From Streptacidiphilus jeojiense (GTDB taxonomy: Bacteria > Actinomycetota > Actinomycetes > Streptomycetales > Streptomycetaceae): 64,000 bases of DNA. Where the stretch lies: NCBI RefSeq assembly GCF_000719095.1, contig NZ_JOEH01000001.1, positions 372,001-436,000 of the forward strand, written 5' to 3'. The notes beneath the pieces are model-generated. The model had not been told where the DNA came from. It saw only the letters and a list, made by a program, of their open reading frames with translations, and ran no database searches. Made by a program: the position numbers and the translations under genes. Below, one piece after another: positions 34,081 through 41,479 of the stretch; positions within the stretch are counted from its first letter, which is position 1, and every line of letters begins with the position of its first letter.

Positions 34081-34120
34081 GGCTGGGGGGGGCGCGGATC
34101 GATCCGCGCACCCCCCAGCC
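34081..34120. terminator. Bidirectional terminator between hydrolase and LacI genes
   Basis: 40-base palindrome: GGCTGGGG to GGATC (34081-34100) against 34101-34120, one mismatch in 20. It sits between convergent stops at 34065 and 34138. Confidence 0.8.
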
Positions 34121-34137
34121 CGGCCCCGCCCCCCCGG

Positions 34138-35151
34138 CTACCGCCGCAGCGGCGGGCCCGCGCTGCCGCGCCGGTTCAGGTGCGGTTCCAGCAGCGTGGA
34201 CACCGGCTGGTCGGTGCCGCTGATGAGTCCGACCAGGCGTTCGAAGGCCAGCCGCCCGAGCTCGGCGGCGGGCAGCGCGACGTCCGAGACGGCCGGGAGC
34301 AGGTGCTGGGCCTGGTCGTCGGGGCAGATCGCGACGACCGACATGTCACCGGGCACCCGCCGGCCGAGCTGCCGCAGCCGGTCCAGGACGAAGGGCAGCG
34401 CGAGCTCGTTGTAGACGATCAGCGCCGACAGCTCCGGGTCCTGCCCGAACAGCTCCTCGATGGCCTCGGCCACCCCGGCCGGGTTGGGCTGCGCCGGGAT
34501 CCAGGTCGGATTCAGCCCGCGGTCGGTCAGCTCCTGCAGCACGCCGTCGCGGGCGCGCAGCGCGAACCCGGCCTGGCGGGCGAAGGTGTCGGCGGGCTGG
34601 GCCAGCATGCCGATGTGACGGTGGCCCAGGTCGTGCAGGTGCTGGACGCACATGGCACCGGCGGCGGCGAAGTCGAAGTCCACATGGACCAGGCTCTCCG
34701 CGTCGTCGGGCGTGCCGATCAGCACCGCGGGCCGGTCCAGCGCCCGCAGCACCGGCACCCGGGGGTCGTTGACCTGGATCTCCATCACGATGACGCCGTC
34801 GACCATGGCGCTGTTGACCACGTTGTTGATCTCGGCGACGCCGTCCTCGGCGGTCAGCAGCAGCAGGTTGTACCCCTGCGCTCGCGCCGCGTGCAGGACC
34901 GCGAAGACGAACTGCATCTGGACGCTGCTCTGACCGTCCGCGAACATCGGCAGCACCATGGCGACCACATTGGTGCTCTGCCGCCGGATCGAGCGGGCGC
35001 CGGCGTGCGGGCGGAAGCCGAGTTCGGCGATGCTCTCCTCGACCCGGCGCCGGGTCTCGGCGGAGATCGGCCGGTTGCCGCTGAGCACGTAGGACACGGT
35101 GCTGGGCGAGACCCCGGCCCGCCGCGCCACATCGACCAGCCTTACCGGCAC
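34138..35151 (-). CDS. LacI-family transcriptional regulator
   Basis: A 337-residue LacI/GalR protein. N-terminal HTH VRLVDVARRAGVSPSTVSYVLSGNRPISAETRRRVEESI includes the hinge helix region, and the periplasmic-binding-like core follows (STNVVAMVLPMFADGQS, GVIVMEIQVNDP, DLGHRHIGMLAQP, SVVAICPDDQAQHLLPAVS). The GTG at 35151 has GGAGG four bases upstream. It lies 48 bases after the GH31 gene on the same strand, so they form an operon. The likely operator is CGTCGAAACGTTTC at 31791 and 37523; it should release DNA when it binds a sugar taken up by the ABC importer next door. The sugar is not known. Confidence 0.93.
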   Translation of the reverse strand: MPVRLVDVARRAGVSPSTVSYVLSGNRPISAETRRRVEESIAELGFRPHAGARSIRRQSTNVVAMVLPMFADGQSSVQMQFVFAVLHAARAQGYNLLLLTAEDGVAEINNVVNSAMVDGVIVMEIQVNDPRVPVLRALDRPAVLIGTPDDAESLVHVDFDFAAAGAMCVQHLHDLGHRHIGMLAQPADTFARQAGFALRARDGVLQELTDRGLNPTWIPAQPNPAGVAEAIEELFGQDPELSALIVYNELALPFVLDRLRQLGRRVPGDMSVVAICPDDQAQHLLPAVSDVALPAAELGRLAFERLVGLISGTDQPVSTLLEPHLNRRGSAGPPLRR

Positions 35152-35199
35152 TGCGCCTCCATCGGGTGAGAGACCATTGACTTTACCCGTCCGCCCGGT

Positions 35200-37281
35200 C
35201 TAGCCGAGCTCGGCGGCGAGGATCGGAAGGCTTGCGCCGTCGCGCAGGAACAGCGGTATCCGCTCCAGCGGCGCCGGGCAGCGGTGGGTGCGTCCGGCGG
35301 CGAAGGACCGGCCGGTCCAGGCACAGGTCCAGTCGGCGCCCGCCGGCAGATAGACCTCGCGGCTCTCGGCACCCGCCTCCAGCACCGGGGCGACCAGCAG
35401 GTCCGGGCCCAGCAGGAACTGGTCCGCGACCTCCCAGGCCCGGGCGTCCTCGGGGAACTCCAGGAACAGCGCGCGCATCGGCGGCAGGCCGGCGCGGGCG
35501 GCGGTCTCCATCTGCTGCCGCAGGTAGGGGCGCAGCCGTTCGCGCAGGGCGAGGTAGCCGGTCATGACCTCGTAGGCACGCTCGCCGTAGGACCAGACCT
35601 CGTTGGGCCCACCGGTGATGTCGCGGCCCAGCGGGGTGCGCGGGGCCCGGTCGCCGTGCATCCGGAACAGCGGGCTGAAGGCGCCGAACTGGAACCAGCG
35701 GATCATCACCTCCCGGTAGCCGGGGTCGTCCGGGTCGCCGCCGTGGAAGCCGCCGATGTCGGCGCACCACCAGGGCAGTCCGGACAGGGCGGTGTTGAGT
35801 CCGGCGGCGATCTGCCGGCGCAGCGTCGCGAAGTCCACGCCGATGTCACCGGACCACAGCGCGGCACCGTAGCGCTGGCTGCCGGCCCAGGCCGAGCGGG
35901 AGAAGCTCATCCCGTCGTGGCCCGGGCCCGAGCCCGGGCCCGGGCCCGCGGCCGCCCCTGCGGTCAGTCCCTCCCAGAAGGCGCGGGCGTGCTCGCGCGG
36001 GTACAGATTGCCGACCTCGGCGCCGTTGCCGGCCCAGAAGCGCAGGTTGGCGTGGTGCAGCGGCACGATCTCCGGTTCGCAGGCGTCCAGCCAGAAGACG
36101 TTGATGCCCAGGTCGGCGTAGTTGCGCCTGATCGTGTCCCAGAGGAAGGCCCGGGCCTGCGGGTTGGTGGCGTCGTAGAAGGCCACCGGGGTCGGGACCG
36201 GTGACGGCTTGTCGATGAACCGGGTGTGGGTGGGCAGCCCGGACTCGGTGCCGATGAGCAGCCCCTGCTCGCTGAGCTGCTGCCAGTTCTCGCTGACCGG
36301 GTTCACCGAGGGCCACACCGAGACCATCAACTTGACGCCCATGGCGTCGAGTTCGGCGACCATCTGCTTGGGGTCGGGCCAGTCCGCCTCGTCGAAGCGC
36401 CAGTCCCCGAGGCTGGGCCAGTGGTAGAAGTCGGCCACGATCACCGACAGCGGGAGGCCGCGGCTGCGGTGCTCGCGGGCGACCGCGAGCAGTTCCTCCT
36501 GGGTGCGGTAGCGCAGTTTGGACTGCCAGAAACCGGTGGCCCACTCGGGCAGGACCGGGCTGTGGCCGGTCGCGTCGGCGTAGTTGGTCAGGATCCCGGC
36601 CGGCGTGGGTGCGGTGGTGAACCAGTAGTCGATCTGCCGGGCCTGGTGCGCGATCCAGCGGGTGCCGCCGGCGGCCAGTTCGACGGCGCCCACGGCGGGG
36701 TTGTTCCACAGCAGGCCGTAGCCGCGGCTGGAGAGCAGGAACGGGATGCTGACCTCGGTGTTGCGCTGGACCAGGTCGATCACGGCGCCCTTCTGGTCGA
36801 GCAGCCCGTGCTGGTGCTGTCCCAGTCCGTAGATCCGCTCGTCCTCGTAGGCCGCGAACAGCTGCTCGATGCGGTAGCGGCCGGCGCCCAGCGGGCTGAA
36901 GCCGCGCGGGCCGGGCCACCAGAAGTGGGCCGGCCGCTCGGCGAGGAGCTCCTCGCCCCGCGCGTCCAGGAACCGCACCACCCCGGCCGGGGTGACCTCC
37001 ACCCGCAGCCCGCCGTGGAACAGCACCGCGGGCGGCCCCTGGATCCCGACGGCCGCGCCGATGGAGGCCTCGGCGGAACGGGTCACCGAACCGGGCGGCG
37101 GCAGCTCGACGACCGGGCGTACGCCGGGCGGTGCGGCCAGCAGTGCCCCGGGCAGGTCCTCCAGCAGGACGCCGACCCCGGAGCGGACCCGCACGCTGTC
37201 GACACCCCAGGGCTCGATCCGGACGAACTGCTCGCTGTCGCGCCATTCGAGACCGCCGTCGACTTCGCGGAACACGCTCAT
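35200..37281 (-). CDS. GH31 alpha-glycosidase (alpha-xylosidase/alpha-glucosidase type)
   Basis: A 693-residue cytoplasmic retaining enzyme. The N-terminal beta-sandwich (FVRIEPWGVDSVRVRS, YGLGQHQHGLLDQ) is followed by the barrel with VIVADFYHWPSLGDWRFDEADWPDP, VFWLDACEPE (nucleophile Asp399), and LWSGDIGVDF (acid/base Asp479), then GWWCADIGGF-like PWWCADIGGFHGGD. WLDACEPE resembles the alpha-xylosidase subgroup more than alpha-glucosidases (DxNE), so an alpha-xyloside such as xyloglucan oligosaccharide is plausible. A Gly-Pro repeat (AGPGPGSGPGHDG, from residue 444) interrupts the barrel. ATG 37281 follows GGGAGGA. No signal peptide. It leads an operon with the LacI gene. Confidence 0.9.
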   Translation of the reverse strand: MSVFREVDGGLEWRDSEQFVRIEPWGVDSVRVRSGVGVLLEDLPGALLAAPPGVRPVVELPPPGSVTRSAEASIGAAVGIQGPPAVLFHGGLRVEVTPAGVVRFLDARGEELLAERPAHFWWPGPRGFSPLGAGRYRIEQLFAAYEDERIYGLGQHQHGLLDQKGAVIDLVQRNTEVSIPFLLSSRGYGLLWNNPAVGAVELAAGGTRWIAHQARQIDYWFTTAPTPAGILTNYADATGHSPVLPEWATGFWQSKLRYRTQEELLAVAREHRSRGLPLSVIVADFYHWPSLGDWRFDEADWPDPKQMVAELDAMGVKLMVSVWPSVNPVSENWQQLSEQGLLIGTESGLPTHTRFIDKPSPVPTPVAFYDATNPQARAFLWDTIRRNYADLGINVFWLDACEPEIVPLHHANLRFWAGNGAEVGNLYPREHARAFWEGLTAGAAAGPGPGSGPGHDGMSFSRSAWAGSQRYGAALWSGDIGVDFATLRRQIAAGLNTALSGLPWWCADIGGFHGGDPDDPGYREVMIRWFQFGAFSPLFRMHGDRAPRTPLGRDITGGPNEVWSYGERAYEVMTGYLALRERLRPYLRQQMETAARAGLPPMRALFLEFPEDARAWEVADQFLLGPDLLVAPVLEAGAESREVYLPAGADWTCAWTGRSFAAGRTHRCPAPLERIPLFLRDGASLPILAAELG

Positions 37282-37345
37282 GCCCCGTCCTCCCTGTTCA
37301 TGGACCCGGGCACCGAGACGCCACAGGTCTGCCCGCCGGATGTTA

Positions 37346-37361
37346 ATCGAATTGATTCGAT
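37346..37361. promoter_or_regulatory. Palindrome ATCGAAT-TG-ATTCGAT upstream of GH31 operon
   Basis: 7-base perfect arms around two bases, 65 bases upstream of the GH31 start and in an unusually AT-rich stretch (TGTTAATCGAATTGATTCG). The same heptamers are found 10 bases apart at 31692-31715. A candidate operator for the GH31-LacI operon. Confidence 0.55.
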
Positions 37362-37492
37362 GATCGCTAGAGGCAATCGTCCCCGAGCACCGGACCCTCC
37401 CCCATCGCCGGTCATCACGTCAAGTGCACCCGTCAGCAGGGAGACTCTGGCGAAGTGCGGTTACCGGCGAGCCACGGAAACGAAACCTCCCA

Positions 37493-37536
37493 TTGACAAC
37501 CCCTCCCGCTCGCGCTTCGATACGTCGAAACGTTTC
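37493..37536 (+). promoter_or_regulatory. Promoter with LacI-type operator, ABC importer operon
   Basis: TTGACA (37493-37498), 17 bases, TTCGAT (37516-37521), one base, then CGTCGAAACGTTTC (37523-37536). The palindrome GAAACGTTTC (37527-37536) lies where the transcript would start, ideal for steric repression. The architecture is identical to the promoter at 31761-31804. The importer start is 16 bases downstream. Confidence 0.88.
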
Positions 37537-37552
37537 CGCGAAAGGGGCAGCC

Positions 37553-38815
37553 ATGAACGCAGCTAGGAAATCCGGGAGTCCCAGCAGATCTCCGCGCCGA
37601 GGCCTGGCGCTGACCATGGCCGCCGGTGTGGCCCTGACCGCCGGCGCCTGCAGCTCCGGCGCGGCCACCGGCAGCGCGCCCGCCGGACCGCTCACGCTCA
37701 CCGCGACGGACTACTACACCTCCGAGCCGATGCACAGCGCGGTGGGATCGATCCTGACCAGCTGCGCGGCGAGCACCGGTGTGAAGGTCACCCATGTCAG
37801 CGTGGCCAACCCGCAGCTGATGCCCAAGGCGCTCCAGCAGCTGTCCTCGCACACGCTGCCGGACCTGCTGATGCTGGACAACCCGAGCCTGCAGCAGATC
37901 GCCCAGACCGGCGCGCTGGTCCCGCTCGACACCGCGGGCGTGGACCTGTCCGGCGTCTACCCCTCGATCCTCTCGGCGGGCAGCTACCAGGGCAAGGTCT
38001 ACGGACTGGCCCCGGGGGTGAACTCGATCGCCCTGTTCTACAACAAGGACATGCTGAGCGCGGCGGGCATCAAGCCCCCCACCACCTGGGCCGAACTGAC
38101 CGCGGACGCGGCGAAGCTGACCACCCCCAAGCGCTACGGCTTCGCGATGTCGGCGGACAACGACGGCGAGGGCGCCTGGCAGTACCTGCCCTTCTTCTGG
38201 TCCAACGGCGGGGACCTGCAGCACCTGGACGCGGCGCCCTCGGTCCAGTCGCTGCAGCTGGTCAGCGGCCTGGTCAAGAGCGGTTCGATGTCCAAGTCGG
38301 TGGTGACCTGGGCGCAGAGCGACGTGAACGACCAGTTCATCGCCGGCAAGGCGGCCATGATGATCAACGGGCCGTGGCAGTTCCCGACCCTGGACGCCGC
38401 GAAGGGCCTGCACTACGGGGTCGCCCCGATCCCGGTCCCGACGGCGGGTGCCGCAGTCAAGGTGCCGCTGGGCGGCGAGGTGTGGACCGTGCCGGTGACC
38501 TCCTCGGCCAAGGAGAAGGCCGCCGCGAAGGTGCTGGCCTGCATGAACACCGGCGCCAACCAGGTCGCCCTCGCCAAGGCGGCCGGCTACGTCCCCTCGC
38601 TGCAGTCGGCCGCCGCCCAGGTCGCCAAGGACACCCCGGCGCTGGCGCCGTTCGTCACCGAGGTCTCCACCGCGCTGTCCCGCACCGCGGTGGTCGGCAC
38701 CAAGTACCCGGCCATCGCCACCGCGCTGGAGACCGCGATGCAGTCGGCGCTGACCGGCGCGGCCAGCCCGCAGGCGGCGCTGACGACCGCTCAGTCCGCG
38801 GCGACCAAGGGCTGA
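37553..38815 (+). CDS. Sugar ABC transporter solute-binding lipoprotein
   Basis: A 420-residue extracytoplasmic binding protein of the family 1 (MalE-like) type. Signal peptide with lipobox A-G-A-Cys33 (VALTAGACSSG), so it is anchored to the membrane. The mature part has the two-lobe pattern (SEPMHSAVGSILTSCAAS, YGLAPGVNSIALFYNKDMLSAAG, AGKAAMMINGPWQFPTLD). It opens an operon with two permeases. The GAAACGTTTC operator lies directly upstream, so uptake is probably repressed without inducer. No ATPase gene follows; streptomycete oligosaccharide importers usually share the MsiK ATPase encoded elsewhere. The substrate is likely an oligosaccharide released by the hydrolase encoded at 31846. Confidence 0.93.
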   Translation: MNAARKSGSPSRSPRRGLALTMAAGVALTAGACSSGAATGSAPAGPLTLTATDYYTSEPMHSAVGSILTSCAASTGVKVTHVSVANPQLMPKALQQLSSHTLPDLLMLDNPSLQQIAQTGALVPLDTAGVDLSGVYPSILSAGSYQGKVYGLAPGVNSIALFYNKDMLSAAGIKPPTTWAELTADAAKLTTPKRYGFAMSADNDGEGAWQYLPFFWSNGGDLQHLDAAPSVQSLQLVSGLVKSGSMSKSVVTWAQSDVNDQFIAGKAAMMINGPWQFPTLDAAKGLHYGVAPIPVPTAGAAVKVPLGGEVWTVPVTSSAKEKAAAKVLACMNTGANQVALAKAAGYVPSLQSAAAQVAKDTPALAPFVTEVSTALSRTAVVGTKYPAIATALETAMQSALTGAASPQAALTTAQSAATKG

Positions 38816-38878
38816 CCCGGCGCGTCCGGCCCGGTCGCGCACCCCACCACGGCGGAACTACGGCGGAGGAACAGCAGG

Positions 38879-39859
38879 ATGACCCAGGTCTCGACGATTC
38901 CCGGCGCCAGGGCGGCCGGGTCCATGCGGGCCGGAGGACCGGCCGGCGGCCCACGACGGCGCCGCCGCCAGGAGCGGCTGGCCCAGTGGCTGTTCCTGGC
39001 GCCCGCCCTGCTGTACCTGCTCGCGTTCTTCGGCTACCCGATCGCCAGGAACGTGGTGATGGGCTTCCAGGACTACAGCACCGCCAGCCTCTACACCGGA
39101 CAGGCCCCCTTCACCGGCTGGTCCAACTACCAGGCGGTCTTCACCTCCGGACTGTTCACGAAACTGGTGCTCAACACCGCGCTGTTCACCGTCGCCTCGA
39201 TGCTGGGGCAGTTCGTGATCGGGATGGCGCTGGCACTGTTCTTCAACCGCCGCTTCCCGCTCAACGGCGTGATCCGGGCGCTGCTGCTCCTGCCCTGGCT
39301 GCTGCCGATGGTCGCCTCGGCCACGGTGTGGCGGTGGATGCTCGGGCAGGACACCGGCATCGTCAACCGGATCCTGGAGGGCCTGCACCTGGCCCCGGCC
39401 GGCGGGGTGCCCTGGCTGTCCAGCGTCAGCGTCGCCCTGGTCTCGGTCACCCTGGTCAACATCTGGGTCGGCATCCCCTTCAACCTGGCGATCCTCTACA
39501 GCGGCCTCAAGGAGATCCCGCCCGAGCTGTACGAGGCGGCCGCGCTGGACGGCGTGGGTCCGTGGAGCCGCTTCCGCTACATCACCTGGCCGCTGCTGCG
39601 GCCGGTGGTCACCGTGGTGGTCGTGCTCGGGTTCATCTACACCGTCAAGGTCATCGACATCATCCTGGTGGTCACCGGCGGCGGGCCGGCCGACGCCAGC
39701 CAGACCCTGGCCGTGCAGTCCTACCAGCTGTCGTTCAAGACGTTCCTGTTCGGCCAGGGCGCGGCCATGGGCAATGTGCTGATCCTGGTCTCCCTGCTGT
39801 TCGCGCTGGTCTACCTGCGCTTCAACCGCCGGGCGATCCTCACGGAGGGCGAGTCATGA
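38879..39859 (+). CDS. Sugar ABC transporter permease 1 (MalF-like)
   Basis: A 326-residue inner-membrane permease with six helices after a basic N-terminus. The EAA loop that docks the ATPase is YEAAALDGVGPWSRFRYITWPLLRPV, typical for the MalF/UgpA family, and the segment QWLFLAPALLYLLAFFGYPIARNVVMGFQDY is the usual first helix. ATG 38879 follows GGAGGAACAGC. The stop overlaps the next gene's ATG by four bases. It lies 63 bases after the binding protein gene. Specificity is not readable from the permease; the context suggests an oligosaccharide. Confidence 0.93.
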   Translation: MTQVSTIPGARAAGSMRAGGPAGGPRRRRRQERLAQWLFLAPALLYLLAFFGYPIARNVVMGFQDYSTASLYTGQAPFTGWSNYQAVFTSGLFTKLVLNTALFTVASMLGQFVIGMALALFFNRRFPLNGVIRALLLLPWLLPMVASATVWRWMLGQDTGIVNRILEGLHLAPAGGVPWLSSVSVALVSVTLVNIWVGIPFNLAILYSGLKEIPPELYEAAALDGVGPWSRFRYITWPLLRPVVTVVVVLGFIYTVKVIDIILVVTGGGPADASQTLAVQSYQLSFKTFLFGQGAAMGNVLILVSLLFALVYLRFNRRAILTEGES

Positions 39860-40674
39860 AGACCCCGTCGACCACGCGCAGCCGTCTCTCCACGGTGCTG
39901 GCGCTGCTGATCCTCGCCGTGCTGCTGTTCCCGGTGTACTGGATGGTCAACGCGTCCCTGCAGAGCGACGCGACCTCGTTCACCACCGCCTGGTTCCCCT
40001 GGCACCCCAGCCTGTCCGGATACCGCCAGGCACTGGCGGACCAGGGCGGGCACCTGCTGGTCAGCCTGCTGCTGGCACTGGGCGCCACGGCCGTCGCCGT
40101 CGCGGTGGCCACCCCCGCGGCCTACGCGCTGGCGAAGTTCCGGCTGCCGGGCCGCGGATGGATCGTCCTGGCGACCCTGGTCACCCAGATGATCCCGGGC
40201 ATCGTCATCGCCAACGCCCTCTACGGCACCTACAACACCCTGCACCTGCTCAACTCGCTGCCCGGCCTGATCCTGGCCGACGCTTCGCTGGGCATCCCCT
40301 TCTCGATCCTGCTGATGCGCTCCTTCATGGCCAACGTCCCCGGCGAGATCATCGAGGCCGCACGCGTCGACGGGGCGGGGAGGCTGCGCACCTTCTGGTC
40401 GGTGGTGGTGCCGATCTGCCGCAACGGCATCGTGACCGCCGCCCTGTTCAGCTTCCTGTTCGCCTGGAGCGACTTCCTGTTCGCGCTGACGCTGACCTCG
40501 TCGGGCACGGTCACCCCGATCACGCTGGGCATCTACCAGTACCTCGGCGCCCAGACCGAGCAGTGGAGCCCGGTGATGGCCAGCGCCGTGCTGGCCTGCC
40601 TGCCGTCCACGGTGCTGCTGGTGCTGGCCCAGCGCTTCATCGCCTCGGGCATCACCGGCGGCGCGGTGAAGTAG
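39856..40674 (+). CDS. Sugar ABC transporter permease 2 (MalG-like)
   Basis: A 272-residue permease with six membrane helices, starting at ATG 39856 (MKTPSTTRSRLS) and translationally coupled to permease 1 (ATGA). The EAA motif is IIEAARVDGAGRLRTFWSVVVPICRNGI. It ends SGITGGAVK, the standard C-terminus of the CUT1 family (GLTAGAVKG). Longer upstream reading in this frame runs inside the two preceding genes and is an artefact. The transporter should need a partner ATPase (MsiK-type) from elsewhere in the genome. It is the last gene of the operon; the next gene converges with a 13-base gap. Confidence 0.93.
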   Translation: MKTPSTTRSRLSTVLALLILAVLLFPVYWMVNASLQSDATSFTTAWFPWHPSLSGYRQALADQGGHLLVSLLLALGATAVAVAVATPAAYALAKFRLPGRGWIVLATLVTQMIPGIVIANALYGTYNTLHLLNSLPGLILADASLGIPFSILLMRSFMANVPGEIIEAARVDGAGRLRTFWSVVVPICRNGIVTAALFSFLFAWSDFLFALTLTSSGTVTPITLGIYQYLGAQTEQWSPVMASAVLACLPSTVLLVLAQRFIASGITGGAVK

Positions 40675-40687
40675 CCCGCGGCGGTCC

Positions 40688-41149
40688 TCAGCGGCGGTCC
40701 TGCGGTCCCCAGTCCGGTTCGCTCGCGTGCATCAGCAGCGCCCAGAGGATCACCACGTCCAGGGTGATCGCGATCAGCGCCCAGGCCGGGTAGTAGGGCA
40801 GGAAGATGAACTGCAGGGCCATGGTGGTGGCGGCGAAGAGCACCCCGGCCCACCGGGCCCACACCATCCCGCCCAGCAGGCACACGGCGATGACGACCAG
40901 GGCCACCCCGAACAGCAGGTGGATCCAGCCCCACGCCGAGACGTTGAACCGGTAGGCGTAGTGCAGGACGTTGGCGTAGGGAACGTTCTTGGCGATCGCG
41001 GCGGCGCCCTGCAGGATGCTGAGGACCCCGCTGACGGCCATGACCACCGCGGCGAACACAACGCCCACGGGAGCGGAAGCGCCTCCGCGGGGTGCCCGCG
41101 AAGCGGGACTGGCGCCTGTCTGGTTGTGCGACGGCTGCTGGGCTGTCAT
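40688..41149 (-). CDS. DUF7144-like four-helix membrane protein
   Basis: A 153-residue integral membrane protein with four helices: GVVFAAVVMAVSGVLSILQGAAAI, WGWIHLLFGVALVVIAVCLL, WARWAGVLFAATTMALQFIFL, and AWALIAITLDVVILWALLM. The pattern (WGW after a first helix ending in a short outer loop, then WAR) is that of the DUF7144 family of actinobacteria, whose function is unknown. ATG 41149 follows GGAGATCTCTG. A Ser/Pro-rich head of about 30 residues precedes the first helix. It converges with the ABC permease gene. Confidence 0.75.
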   Translation of the reverse strand: MTAQQPSHNQTGASPASRAPRGGASAPVGVVFAAVVMAVSGVLSILQGAAAIAKNVPYANVLHYAYRFNVSAWGWIHLLFGVALVVIAVCLLGGMVWARWAGVLFAATTMALQFIFLPYYPAWALIAITLDVVILWALLMHASEPDWGPQDRR

Positions 41150-41338
41150 CAGAGATCTCCGCTGCTCGGCCTCGCGCGAGGGCTGGACTCCGCACCGCGG
41201 TACTCCGCTCCGATCGCCTCGACGGTCCGACGGCGCACTTCCATGGTCGGCCGCCCCGGCCACCGCTGCCACCCGAGTGCCTGCCGGGGCCCGTGTCGCC
41301 GCCCGGCTTAAGGGAGTCCTAGCGACAACTCATGGCGT

Positions 41339-41378
41339 GGTCTAGACCCTTGACGGCCTAATAGGTCTAGGCCATTGT
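41339..41378 (+). promoter_or_regulatory. Promoter flanked by GGTCTAG repeats upstream of secreted hydrolase
   Basis: TTGACG (41350-41355), 17 bases, CATTGT (41373-41378). The perfect palindrome GGTCTAGACC (41339-41348) just precedes the -35 box and GGTCTAGGCC (41364-41373) precedes the -10 box, a spacing of 25 bases. These are likely two binding sites for one regulator. Apart from this the 330-base gap 41150-41479 shows no gene and no second signal. Confidence 0.55.
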
Positions 41379-41479
41379 TCGGGACATACCTGCTTTTGTC
41401 AGGTGCACAGCCGCTGCCGTCCCCCCGCCGGCGGCGCGGCGCCGTGCCGACCGTCATGTCGCCCCCAGGAGGCAGCACA

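Noticed and set aside
41375..41479. Earlier start (TTG 41375 or ATG 41456) for the CBM-hydrolase
   Set aside because: GTG 41480 has a perfect AGGAGG and gives a normal signal peptide; the earlier frame overlaps the promoter.
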